Below are positions 1-6,653 of a stretch of 11,265 nt of DNA, piece after piece; the stretch's first letter is position 1; each line of letters begins with the position of its first letter. The notes under the pieces were generated by a model. The model was not told where the DNA came from, searched no databases, and worked only from the letters and a program-made list of their open reading frames with translations. The position numbers and the translations under genes were made by a program. The DNA comes from Saprospirales bacterium (GTDB lineage: Bacteria; Bacteroidota; Bacteroidia; Chitinophagales; Saprospiraceae). Where the stretch lies: NCBI GenBank assembly GCA_003448025.1, contig DLXL01000360.1, forward strand, positions 1-11,265, given 5' to 3'.

Positions 1-69
1 CTCAGACACCATGCCACGGCATTCACCCTGAGTGCCTTTGTAAAAAAGTTTCAAGCCCAAATAGGGTAG
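1..69 (+). CDS. Possible C-terminal tail of an upstream gene (partial)
   Basis: Frame 1 is open from the window edge to a TAG at 67-69, giving 22 residues that end in AFVKKFQAQIG. Codon choice (TTC ACC CTG AGT GCC TTT) looks like real coding sequence, but the piece is too short to identify a family and an open run of this length can arise by chance. Frame 3 is also open through position 143, with a less protein-like, Cys-rich start. If frame 1 is real, the gap to the fucosidase start is only 48 bases, which would allow co-transcription. Only the sequence to the left of the window can settle it. Confidence 0.3.
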   Translation, partial: LRHHATAFTLSAFVKKFQAQIG

Positions 70-83
70 GGATACCGGCGAAA

Positions 84-91
84 GTCCGGAC
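84..91. promoter_or_regulatory. Short perfect palindrome upstream of the fucosidase
   Basis: GTCCGGAC is an 8-base perfect palindrome 26 bases before the fucosidase ATG, inside a GC-rich patch that also contains an upstream CCGG (75-78). It could be an operator half of a regulator site or part of a small leader hairpin. No TAnnTTTG promoter box is visible in the 117 bases available, so the fucosidase promoter is not located. Confidence 0.15.
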
Positions 92-117
92 CTTGTTGGG
101 CGATAAAACAAAACAGT

Positions 118-1575
118 ATGAAGCAATTTTTAAACGAACTACGTAATGGTTTGATAATCATTATTTTATTGAGTTGTTTTTTTTCCTTAAACGCACAACA
201 GCAAGCTTATTTCCCCGATCCGGATCCTGCCATTCGCCAACGTATTGAAGAATGGAAAGACCTCAAATTCGGGTTGCTGATGCACTGGGGGGCTTATAGT
301 CAGTGGGGGATTGTTGAAAGTTGGAGCATCTGCCCGGAAGACCTGTCCTGGGCAACCGGTGGACGGAAAAAAGGGGTGGCCGACACCTATCAGGATTACC
401 TGGAAGCCTACGAAAACCTGCCCAAAACCTTCAATCCGGTGCAATTTAACCCGGAAAAATGGGCCGCTGCTGCTCGTGAGGCGGGCATGAAATACGTGGT
501 ATTCACCACCAAACACCATGATGGGTTTTGCATGTTTGACACTAAAACCACGGATTACAAAATAACAGGTTCTGAGAGTCCATTCCGCAACCACCCACGC
601 AGCAATGTAGCTAAGGAGATTTTCAATGCCTTTAGGAAAGAAGGCCTCTGGACCGGAGCTTATTTCTCCAAACCCGACTGGCATTCAGATCATTACTGGT
701 GGCGCCATTTCCCGCCCAGCGATCGGAATTGCAACTATTCCATCCAGAAATACCCGGAAAAATGGCAGCAATTTGTGCAGTACACCCACACACAAATTGA
801 TGAACTAATGACCGACTACGGCAAAATGGATATCCTTTGGCTGGATGGCGGCTGGGTACGTACCAAAACAGAGGATGAAATCAAGGCAGAGCTTAGCGAA
901 GTGTATGAAAACAGTCGCTGGGCGCGTAACTCCCAAAGTCAGGACATAGATATGGCGGGTATGGTAAAAATGGCCAGAGCAAAACAGCCTGGCTTGATCG
1001 TAGTAGACCGCGCAGTGCCTGGTATTCACCAAAACTACCTCACTCCGGAACAACATATTCCGGAGGACGGGTTGCCTTACCCCTGGGAAACCTGCATGAC
1101 TATGGCCGGCAGCTGGAGTTATGTGCCCAACGATCAGTACAAACCAACGGAGGAGCTGATTGAAAAACTCGTGGACATTGTGAGTAAAGGAGGCAATTAT
1201 TTGCTGAACATTGGCCCGGGCCCCGATGGCGCCTGGCACCAACAGGCATACGAACGCCTCACCGAAATTGGCGCCTGGATGAAGGGGAATGGCGAGGCCA
1301 TTTACGGCACCCGTATGTATACCACCTTCAAAGAAGGCGATAAAATCCGGTTCACACAGTCCAAAGACGGAAAAACCCGATACGTGTTTCTTTACGACGA
1401 GCCCGGCGATTTCCTCACACTGACTAAAATTCCCATGGAAAAGGGCCAGGAAATAAGCATGCTCGGCAGCCCCAAACGGCTCGCATGGAAAAATACTCCC
1501 GATGGCGTAGAAATCCGAATACCCAAAAATGTAAGAGAAACCGGCAAGTACGTGTGGGTACTCAAGGTTCAATAA
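118..1575 (+). CDS. Alpha-L-fucosidase, glycoside hydrolase family 29, exported
   Basis: A 485-residue GH29 retaining exo-fucosidase, expected to release terminal L-fucose from glycans or plant/algal oligosaccharides outside the cytoplasm. An N-terminal signal (residues 1-26, hydrophobic 12-18, ending LNA-QQQ) directs export. LLSC at 17-20 is a weak lipobox, so a lipoprotein form is possible. The catalytic barrel shows GLLMHWGAYS (52-61), KHHDGF (132-137) and ILWLDGGW (239-246), where D243 is the expected nucleophile. WETCMTMAGSW (323-333) and GGNYLLNIGPGPDG (358-371) are also family signatures. The acid/base residue cannot be fixed by eye; E311, E316 and E324 are candidates. The C-terminal 90 residues form the usual small beta domain, with no T9SS tail. 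Length is normal for the family. The start is preceded by an A-rich leader without a Shine-Dalgarno sequence. No SusC/SusD or other fucose gene lies beside it. Confidence 0.95.
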   Translation: MKQFLNELRNGLIIIILLSCFFSLNAQQQAYFPDPDPAIRQRIEEWKDLKFGLLMHWGAYSQWGIVESWSICPEDLSWATGGRKKGVADTYQDYLEAYENLPKTFNPVQFNPEKWAAAAREAGMKYVVFTTKHHDGFCMFDTKTTDYKITGSESPFRNHPRSNVAKEIFNAFRKEGLWTGAYFSKPDWHSDHYWWRHFPPSDRNCNYSIQKYPEKWQQFVQYTHTQIDELMTDYGKMDILWLDGGWVRTKTEDEIKAELSEVYENSRWARNSQSQDIDMAGMVKMARAKQPGLIVVDRAVPGIHQNYLTPEQHIPEDGLPYPWETCMTMAGSWSYVPNDQYKPTEELIEKLVDIVSKGGNYLLNIGPGPDGAWHQQAYERLTEIGAWMKGNGEAIYGTRMYTTFKEGDKIRFTQSKDGKTRYVFLYDEPGDFLTLTKIPMEKGQEISMLGSPKRLAWKNTPDGVEIRIPKNVRETGKYVWVLKVQ

Positions 1576-1631
1576 CCATACACCTCCAATCTGTGTAAAA
1601 TCAGTGCGAAAAAAATCTTCCTGTCTCCTAG

Positions 1632-1652
1632 TTTGGCACGGTTTTGGTTGCA
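1632..1652 (+). promoter_or_regulatory. Sigma54-like -24 element with imperfect -12 element
   Basis: TTTGGCACGG at 1632-1641 matches the RpoN -24 element (TTGGCACG) closely. The -12 side is not canonical: at the correct 10-base GG-to-GC spacing the sequence reads GT instead of GC, while a perfect TTGCA lies three bases too far downstream (1648-1652). Sigma54 promoters of the TGGCACGG-N-TTGC type are known in Bacteroidota. A start near 1660-1664 would give a transcript of about 100 bases ending at the terminator at 1728-1758. Plausible but unproven. Confidence 0.35.
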
Positions 1653-1659
1653 ATTAGTG

Positions 1660-1758
1660 CGTCTTGCTCAGCCTTGCTGAACATATAATCTCTTGAAGTT
1701 TATCTCTTCTAATCGGTAAGAAAAGTTGAGCCGTCCGCTTTCCCGGGACGGCTCTTTT
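1660..1758 (+). ncRNA. Candidate small RNA between fucosidase and HDAC genes
   Basis: Inferred from position only: a sigma54-like element at 1632-1652 is followed by about 100 non-coding bases and then a strong rho-independent terminator. The interval has a small 5' hairpin (TCAGC 1668-1672, loop CTT, GCTGA 1676-1680), then an unpaired pyrimidine-rich stretch around 1688-1711 (TCTCTTGAAGTTTATCTCTT), then the terminator stem. This hairpin, single-stranded seed, terminator layout is typical of regulatory RNAs. No open reading frame of note lies inside. The alternative is that this is simply the 3' untranslated region of the fucosidase mRNA, whose stop is 152 bases before the terminator stem. 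Confidence 0.3.
1728..1758 (+). terminator. Rho-independent terminator
   Basis: A perfect 9-bp stem GAGCCGTCC (1728-1736) / GGACGGCTC (1746-1754) with a 9-base loop is followed directly by TTTT (1755-1758) and a further T-rich stretch. It ends transcription coming from the fucosidase or from the candidate small RNA, and insulates the downstream HDAC-like gene. On the opposite strand the T-run is offset by two bases, so reverse termination would be weaker. Confidence 0.8.
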
Positions 1759-1804
1759 CATTTCAGGAACTAAACAATTACCGCCTTTGAGCGTTAATCT
1801 TGGC

Positions 1805-1812
1805 TATTTTTG
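1805..1812 (+). promoter_or_regulatory. Bacteroidota -7 promoter box of the HDAC-like gene
   Basis: TATTTTTG fits the TAnnTTTG consensus of the Bacteroidota primary sigma factor. It ends only 7 bases before the ATG at 1820, so the transcript would start at or within a few bases of the start codon. The best -33 candidate, TTTG at 1786-1789, is 15 bases upstream, shorter than the usual 19 or so. Confidence 0.45.
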
Positions 1813-1819
1813 CCAGTAA

Positions 1820-2722
1820 ATGCTCAGGATTGCCTTCTCTCCCATTTATCGTTATGCCTTGCCGGATGGACATCGATTCCCGATGGGTAAATACGATCTG
1901 TTACCAGAACAATTGCTGTGGGAAGGCACAGTAACCGAAAGTCATTTTTTTCATCCTGAGCTCTTATCAGAAGAGGTGGCTCTGCTAACCCATACGCCAG
2001 AATGGTGGTCGAAAATGAATGAGCTAAGACTGTCTGAAAAGGAAATAAGAGCTATTGGTTTTCCCATCAATGATACTTTCGTGCGCCGGGGCCGGCATAT
2101 TTCTTATGGCACCTTACAATGCACCCTGTTTGCTTTGGAGCATGGTTGCGCCATGAATATTGCCGGAGGTACACACCATGCATTTGCGGATAGGGGAGAA
2201 GGATATTGCTGTTTCAATGATCAGGCCGTTGCCGCGAATTGGTTATTACAACAAGGACTAGCTCAAAGAATTCTCATTATAGATCTGGATGTTCACCAGG
2301 GCAATGGAACCGCCAGTATTTTTGAATCGGAGCCGAGCGTATTCACCTTTTCCATGCACGGAGAAAGAAATTATCCGATCCGCAAGGAAAAATCCGACCT
2401 CGACATTGGGTTGCCAGACGGTATGGAAGATGATGCATACCTGAAAATTCTCCGGGAAACACTTCCCCGGATAGCAGATGCGTTTCAGCCGGATTTTGTT
2501 TTCTACCAAAGTGGCGTAGACATTCTCGCCACTGATAAGCTCGGCCGACTCAATATTAGTCGCGAAGGTTGTAAGGAGCGCGATAAAATAGTCTTCTCCT
2601 TCGCAAAACAGCATCATCTGCCAGTGGTTGCCAGTATGGGCGGCGGTTATTCCCCACGGATAGCTGATATCGTGGAAGCCCATGCCAATACCTTCCGTGT
2701 GGCTCAGGAGGTGTTTTTTTAA
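1820..2722 (+). CDS. Histone deacetylase family protein (class IV / HDAC11-like)
   Basis: A 300-residue zinc-dependent deacylase of the arginase/deacetylase fold, cytoplasmic (no signal peptide). In bacteria such enzymes remove acyl groups from protein lysines, polyamines or small molecules; the substrate here is unknown. Visible motifs: the N-terminal DGHRFPMGKYDLL (16-28), which suits the class IV-like branch and supports this start; GGTHHA (116-121) with the H119/H120 pair; GYCCFND (128-134); DLDVHQGNGT (155-164) with zinc ligands D157 and H159; SGVD (231-234) with zinc ligand D234; and GGGYS (274-278) with catalytic Y277. All active-site residues appear present, so it should be active. 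It is flanked by a terminator upstream and a convergent gene downstream and is probably monocistronic. Nothing nearby hints at the substrate. Confidence 0.93.
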   Translation: MLRIAFSPIYRYALPDGHRFPMGKYDLLPEQLLWEGTVTESHFFHPELLSEEVALLTHTPEWWSKMNELRLSEKEIRAIGFPINDTFVRRGRHISYGTLQCTLFALEHGCAMNIAGGTHHAFADRGEGYCCFNDQAVAANWLLQQGLAQRILIIDLDVHQGNGTASIFESEPSVFTFSMHGERNYPIRKEKSDLDIGLPDGMEDDAYLKILRETLPRIADAFQPDFVFYQSGVDILATDKLGRLNISREGCKERDKIVFSFAKQHHLPVVASMGGGYSPRIADIVEAHANTFRVAQEVFF

Positions 2723-2813
2723 AGTGTATTCAGTTCATTAGGTTGGTTTACCTGAAGCACACTACCGCCCGTTCAACGTTAGACATCATAGGATGGTCTC
2801 CGCAAACCTAAGA
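2723..2813. other. Convergent gap without a clear terminator
   Basis: These 91 bases separate the HDAC-like stop from the M1 peptidase stop. The only structure is a 7-base inverted repeat, TTAGGTT (2738-2744) and AACCTAA (2805-2811), about 60 bases apart, with no adjoining T-run. No coding sequence or promoter is visible. Confidence 0.4.
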
Positions 2814-5243
2814 TCAGCCCTTCTGTAATTTCGTCACGGCATGCCCTTCTTTTCCTCCCAGTAACAGCCAATAGTTTCCGGCTGGTAAATCACTGATATT
2901 CAATTGTATTTCTGTGGTCGGCTCGAAGTTCCATTCCCGAACATTTTGCCCCTCCGAGTTGATCATCTGTATAGAGTATACCGGAAACTCAGATTGTACC
3001 AATACTGGTTGGCTCATGGTAATGTTGGGTAATACCCGGATTTTTCCCAATGGCTCCGGCTGTTGGATTGCCACAGTGGAGACGCCTTTCCCAATGGTAT
3101 ATTCCCCAGTTTTAAGCATAGTAGGCCGTAGTTGGCCATATTTATCTGTATTGCTTCCCAAATTGAGCTTTGTATAACTTGACCATTCCTGCCATGGATG
3201 ACCGGCTCCCGGGCGATATAACAGCAAAACACTGTCTTCAGCTGGACTGGTGGCGGCAAACAGTTCCCGGTCCAATTGGTCAGCCTGCCCTTTGCCATCG
3301 TAAATCAATACGGCCTGTGCATTAAAACCTGGAGGAAAGTTTTTTCCGTTGGTTTGCAATGACCAATATCTGTTGGTTAACACATAGCCGTTTGGGTTTG
3401 CACCAGCATTATCCGGGGCCGCAAAATGATGCTCTACCCGAAATAAAACAGAATCTGCTCCCAGTGCATTCACCGTAAGATTGAATTTGGCGTCTCCAAA
3501 ATTGTTCCCGCCATTGTTTTTGAGCATGCGCTCTCCATCACTTCTGGCCTGCAGAATTTTCGATTGTGTGTTTGCCAGCACATTTAATGGCTGTGGCCCC
3601 CAGGCACTAAAAGAGAACTCCAATACAGTGTGTTCTCCGGAAACGTACCCTGTCTGATATGCCCTTTGCCCGTTGGAAAGCAAAAAAGTGAATTCAAGAG
3701 GCACATTTTGATGTAATTGAGGCGCCCCGCGTAATTTTTGCTTAACATGAACCCGTACTATTGTAGGGCCATCCACAGGAGATAAAAACACCTCAGTGGA
3801 GTCTATGGAGTAGTCAGGATAGCCTCCGGAAAAAACCCAATCGTTGAAAAAATCATGCAAATCTTTTCCGGTGGCAACCTCCAACTTGTCACGCAATTCC
3901 GCACTGCTAAGGGAGGCAAATTGGGTGTTGCCCATCACTGCCCTGCATCCTTCCCGAAAAAGGGAATCCCCCAAATAGCCCCGGAGATTATGTGCAACGG
4001 ATGCACCCTTATTGTAAACATGCGACCCGTATGTTAGACTGTGTGGCAAACCTGAAACAGCTCTGTACCCCCCTTCATTGACGTGCGCGTTCTGAAGCAC
4101 GTTTAAGTGGTTGGCGTTCACCGCAGTGCGATAGGCCGATGTTCCGTAAGCTTTTTCTGTAAAGAGATGCTCTCCGTAACTCGCCCAGCCTTCATTCAGC
4201 CACATATCCTCTGCAGTAGAACAGGTGGCCAGGTCGCCCCACCACATATGGGTTAATTCATGCGCCCAAAGGGTCTCAAAGGCGGTCGTTCCGTCAATGT
4301 AGGAGCGTCCTATGGCAATGTTGGTGGCATGTTCCATGGCCCCCGAATTAAAAGGCACCAGCGAATACCCGATTTTGTTCCATTGGTAAGGGCCAAACCA
4401 GTATTCATAAACATCCAAAGCTTGTTGAAGCTTCTGAAAAGTGGCTTTTACCTTATTCGTATCAGAGGCAACACAAGCTATTTCAACAGGTACTATAGTA
4501 TTGCCTTCACCCTGAAGTTCACGTTTGTAGGAAATATACGGGCCTACTGCAAAGCAAGCCAGGTAAGAAGGGATCGTCTGCGGAATACGCCAGGTTCTTT
4601 CGAGAACGCCGTTTTCTTCTAATTCACTTACCAAGGCGCCATTGCTGTAGCATTTGCGATTAACTGGGGTCCGGGAGCTCACTTGAAAGGCAAATCGTTC
4701 TACAAAATTGTCGAAACAAGGGAACCATGCCCGTCCAAAGGAATGTGGATCGGCTGCAAAGCCAACCCCAAGGTTGAAGGTATAGCCTCCTGTATTATAA
4801 TAGCCTCCCCATCCACTGGCATCCGTTGGTGGAACGCCGCGGTAATACACAATTAGGGAGAAAAGGTCACCGCTGTTAAGGGCATCGGGAAAGGTAATCG
4901 TCAAATTGGGCGAACTGTAATTGAAATCAAGGTGTTGACCCAAACCTGTTTTTACAGAATCAACTGTAAGCCCTTCCAGATCCAGCAGTATGGAAGTTAT
5001 ATTATCCACTTTGCTTTGGATGTCCAGGGTGCTATAAGCTTTCACTTGCGGCACATTCATCAAATCCAGGTCCACTGAAATCTCCAGGATGTCAATGGAA
5101 TCACTCCTGCCATCTTGCTGGTTCATGACCCTTTCCGGCAAAAACATGTGTTTTTTGCCGCACCATTCATGCGATTCCAGCATTTTTTGGGCAAATATGG
5201 AAGAAGAAATACTCAGAATCAGAAAAGTGATGAAATGTCGCAT
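2814..5243 (-). CDS. Secreted M1 family metallopeptidase with T9SS sorting domain
   Basis: An 809-residue gluzincin of the aminopeptidase N family, expected to trim N-terminal residues from peptides at the cell surface or outside. Signal peptide 1-18 (SSSIFA-Q). The M1 N-terminal beta domain spans roughly 45-235. The catalytic domain contains GAMEH (301-305), HELTH (328-332) with zinc ligands H328 and H332, and the third ligand E351 in NEGWASYGE, at the correct 18-residue spacing. Y410 in HVYNKGAS is the likely transition-state tyrosine. A long beta-rich region follows (about 475-730), and residues 735-809 look like a type-A T9SS sorting domain (VLPN..., SDLPAGNYWLLL, KLQKG end). The usual GAMEN has H for N, a variation seen in bacterial M1 relatives. 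It lacks the full helical C-terminal domain of E. coli PepN. Its promoter lies in the divergent gap with the neighbouring hydrolase. Confidence 0.93.
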   Translation of the reverse strand: MRHFITFLILSISSSIFAQKMLESHEWCGKKHMFLPERVMNQQDGRSDSIDILEISVDLDLMNVPQVKAYSTLDIQSKVDNITSILLDLEGLTVDSVKTGLGQHLDFNYSSPNLTITFPDALNSGDLFSLIVYYRGVPPTDASGWGGYYNTGGYTFNLGVGFAADPHSFGRAWFPCFDNFVERFAFQVSSRTPVNRKCYSNGALVSELEENGVLERTWRIPQTIPSYLACFAVGPYISYKRELQGEGNTIVPVEIACVASDTNKVKATFQKLQQALDVYEYWFGPYQWNKIGYSLVPFNSGAMEHATNIAIGRSYIDGTTAFETLWAHELTHMWWGDLATCSTAEDMWLNEGWASYGEHLFTEKAYGTSAYRTAVNANHLNVLQNAHVNEGGYRAVSGLPHSLTYGSHVYNKGASVAHNLRGYLGDSLFREGCRAVMGNTQFASLSSAELRDKLEVATGKDLHDFFNDWVFSGGYPDYSIDSTEVFLSPVDGPTIVRVHVKQKLRGAPQLHQNVPLEFTFLLSNGQRAYQTGYVSGEHTVLEFSFSAWGPQPLNVLANTQSKILQARSDGERMLKNNGGNNFGDAKFNLTVNALGADSVLFRVEHHFAAPDNAGANPNGYVLTNRYWSLQTNGKNFPPGFNAQAVLIYDGKGQADQLDRELFAATSPAEDSVLLLYRPGAGHPWQEWSSYTKLNLGSNTDKYGQLRPTMLKTGEYTIGKGVSTVAIQQPEPLGKIRVLPNITMSQPVLVQSEFPVYSIQMINSEGQNVREWNFEPTTEIQLNISDLPAGNYWLLLGGKEGHAVTKLQKG

Positions 5244-5259
5244 GGTTATATTGTTTGTA

Positions 5260-5267
5260 CAAAAGTA
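5260..5267 (-). promoter_or_regulatory. Bacteroidota -7 box for the M1 peptidase
   Basis: Read on the minus strand the sequence is TACTTTTG, a match to TAnnTTTG, lying 16 bases before the peptidase ATG. A short A-rich leader without Shine-Dalgarno sequence (ACAAACAATATAACC) follows. No convincing TTG is found at the -33 position. Confidence 0.5.
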
Positions 5268-5300
5268 ATAGGGTGTACCTTAAACCTTTGGATGAAATTA

Positions 5301-5330
5301 TTGTCCAAATGATTCTATCCGGTATTTTTA
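5301..5330 (+). promoter_or_regulatory. Bacteroidota-type promoter for the serine hydrolase
   Basis: TTG at 5301-5303 and TATTTTTA at 5323-5330 are separated by 19 bases, the spacing expected for the -33/-7 pair. The -7 box differs from TAnnTTTG only in the last base. Predicted start about 5336, giving a leader of about a dozen bases before the ATG at 5349. It is divergent to the peptidase promoter about 55 bases away, so both could share a regulator. Confidence 0.45.
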
Positions 5331-5348
5331 AAGTCCAGCCCGAAAGCA

Positions 5349-6653
5349 ATGTCACACCATCTCTTATTTACGGTCATTTTAGCGCTCTCCATGAACACTT
5401 TGAGCGCCCAAAATTTGTACTTTCCTCCTAAAACCGGCAATGCCTGGCAAACGATTGCTCCTGCCGATCTTGACTTTTGCCAGGAAAGGATTGACAGTCT
5501 GTATCATTTCCTCCAGGAAAAAAATACCAAATCATTTATCCTGCTCAAGGACGGGAAAATAGTGCTGGAAAAATATTTCGGTACCTTTATTCAGGACTCC
5601 ATCTGGTATTGGGCTTCCGCAGGAAAATCCCTTTCCGCATTCCTGGTCGGACAGGCTCAGGACGAAGGGCTGCTGAATATCCAGGATAAAACCAGTCAAT
5701 ACATGGGAGTTGGCTGGACCAGTGCTCCACTTGATAAGGAGGACCTCATTACCATTCGCCACCAGTTAACCATGTCGAGTGGATTAAACGATCCGGGTTC
5801 TGACGATAATTGTACCCAACCCTCTTGTTTAACCTATTTGGCAGATGCCGGTTCCCGCTGGTCCTACCACAATGCCCCATACCACCTGGTACACAACGTT
5901 TTGGAAGAAGCAAGCGGGTTAACCCTGAATAATTTTACCAAGACCCGTATTTTAGATCCTACCGGAATGAAGGGATTATGGGTCAACCATGTTATGTACA
6001 GCAAGGCACGTGACATGGCGCGGTTTGGATTACTCATGCTGGCAAATGGCATTTGGAATGGCGATACGCTGTTGCACAACCAGCAGTACTTGTATGACAT
6101 GACGCATTCATCTCAACCCCTCAACAAGAGTTATGGATACCTGTGGTGGCTGAACGGACAGGAAAGTTTTATGCTTCCTGATCTGCAATTGGTTTTCCCA
6201 TTTAAGCTTTTGTCAAACGCGCCGGATGATTTATACGCGGCTCTAGGAAAAAATGACCAAAAAATTCACGTGGTTCCATCCAAAGGCTGGGTCATTGTGC
6301 GTCAGGGAAATGATGCCGGCTATGTTGGCCCAGGGGGTGGATCAGTTCCTATTCAGTTTGATAACGAAATGTGGAGATACCTGAATGAACTGGACTGCGG
6401 ATCTGTGTCGACTAACAGCCAGGAAAAAGATGGCATATCGATATTGATTTCGCCCAATCCAACCCTGGATGCATGGCAAGTCCAAAGTACTGATATACCA
6501 GCCAGGCTGGAGTTGTTTGATGCTGCTGGAAAACAGGTACTGGTATTGCACCAAACCCAAACCATTCCAGCCAGGGATTTGCCCAAGGGTCATTATTGGT
6601 TGAAATGTGAAATTGGAGAGAAGATCACGGTAAAATTGCTCATTAAAGGTTAA
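5349..6653 (+). CDS. Secreted serine hydrolase, class C beta-lactamase fold, with T9SS sorting domain
   Basis: A 434-residue member of the serine beta-lactamase-like / penicillin-binding superfamily (S12-type). These proteins are usually esterases, D-amino-peptidases or amidases rather than resistance enzymes. Signal peptide 1-20 (NTLSA-QN). The SxxK motif is S90-A-G-K93 in YWASAGKSLSAF; the second motif is Y173-H-N175 in WSYHNAPY. The third motif, normally (H/K)xG on a beta strand before a 'VVP' segment, reads AALGKNDQKIHVVPSKGW (298-315) with no clear H or K in place. That points to an altered substrate pocket. Residues about 363-434 form the T9SS type-A sorting domain (ISPNPT..., DLPKGHYWLKC, KLLIKG end). 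It is divergent from the M1 peptidase, and its stop overlaps the stop of the convergent glycosyltransferase. The substrate cannot be read from the sequence. Confidence 0.92.
   Translation: MSHHLLFTVILALSMNTLSAQNLYFPPKTGNAWQTIAPADLDFCQERIDSLYHFLQEKNTKSFILLKDGKIVLEKYFGTFIQDSIWYWASAGKSLSAFLVGQAQDEGLLNIQDKTSQYMGVGWTSAPLDKEDLITIRHQLTMSSGLNDPGSDDNCTQPSCLTYLADAGSRWSYHNAPYHLVHNVLEEASGLTLNNFTKTRILDPTGMKGLWVNHVMYSKARDMARFGLLMLANGIWNGDTLLHNQQYLYDMTHSSQPLNKSYGYLWWLNGQESFMLPDLQLVFPFKLLSNAPDDLYAALGKNDQKIHVVPSKGWVIVRQGNDAGYVGPGGGSVPIQFDNEMWRYLNELDCGSVSTNSQEKDGISILISPNPTLDAWQVQSTDIPARLELFDAAGKQVLVLHQTQTIPARDLPKGHYWLKCEIGEKITVKLLIKG

Noticed and set aside
61..110. Resemblance of CGAAAGTCCGGA to the conserved 5' part of RNase P RNA (GGAAAGTCCGG)
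   Set aside because: Only about ten bases match, the fucosidase ATG follows within 30 bases, and none of the other conserved RNase P regions is present.
805..1653. A 282-codon open frame antisense to the fucosidase gene
   Set aside because: It overlaps a certain GH29 gene almost entirely, has no recognisable motif, and its composition reflects the codon bias of the sense strand.
2738..2811. Inverted repeat TTAGGTT / AACCTAA in the convergent gap
   Set aside because: Seven bases, 60 apart, no T-run and A/T-rich; compatible with chance.
3014..5312. Several 60-120 codon open frames opposite or out of frame with the M1 peptidase
   Set aside because: All lie within the coding sequence of a clear family member and show no domain, signal peptide or start context of their own.
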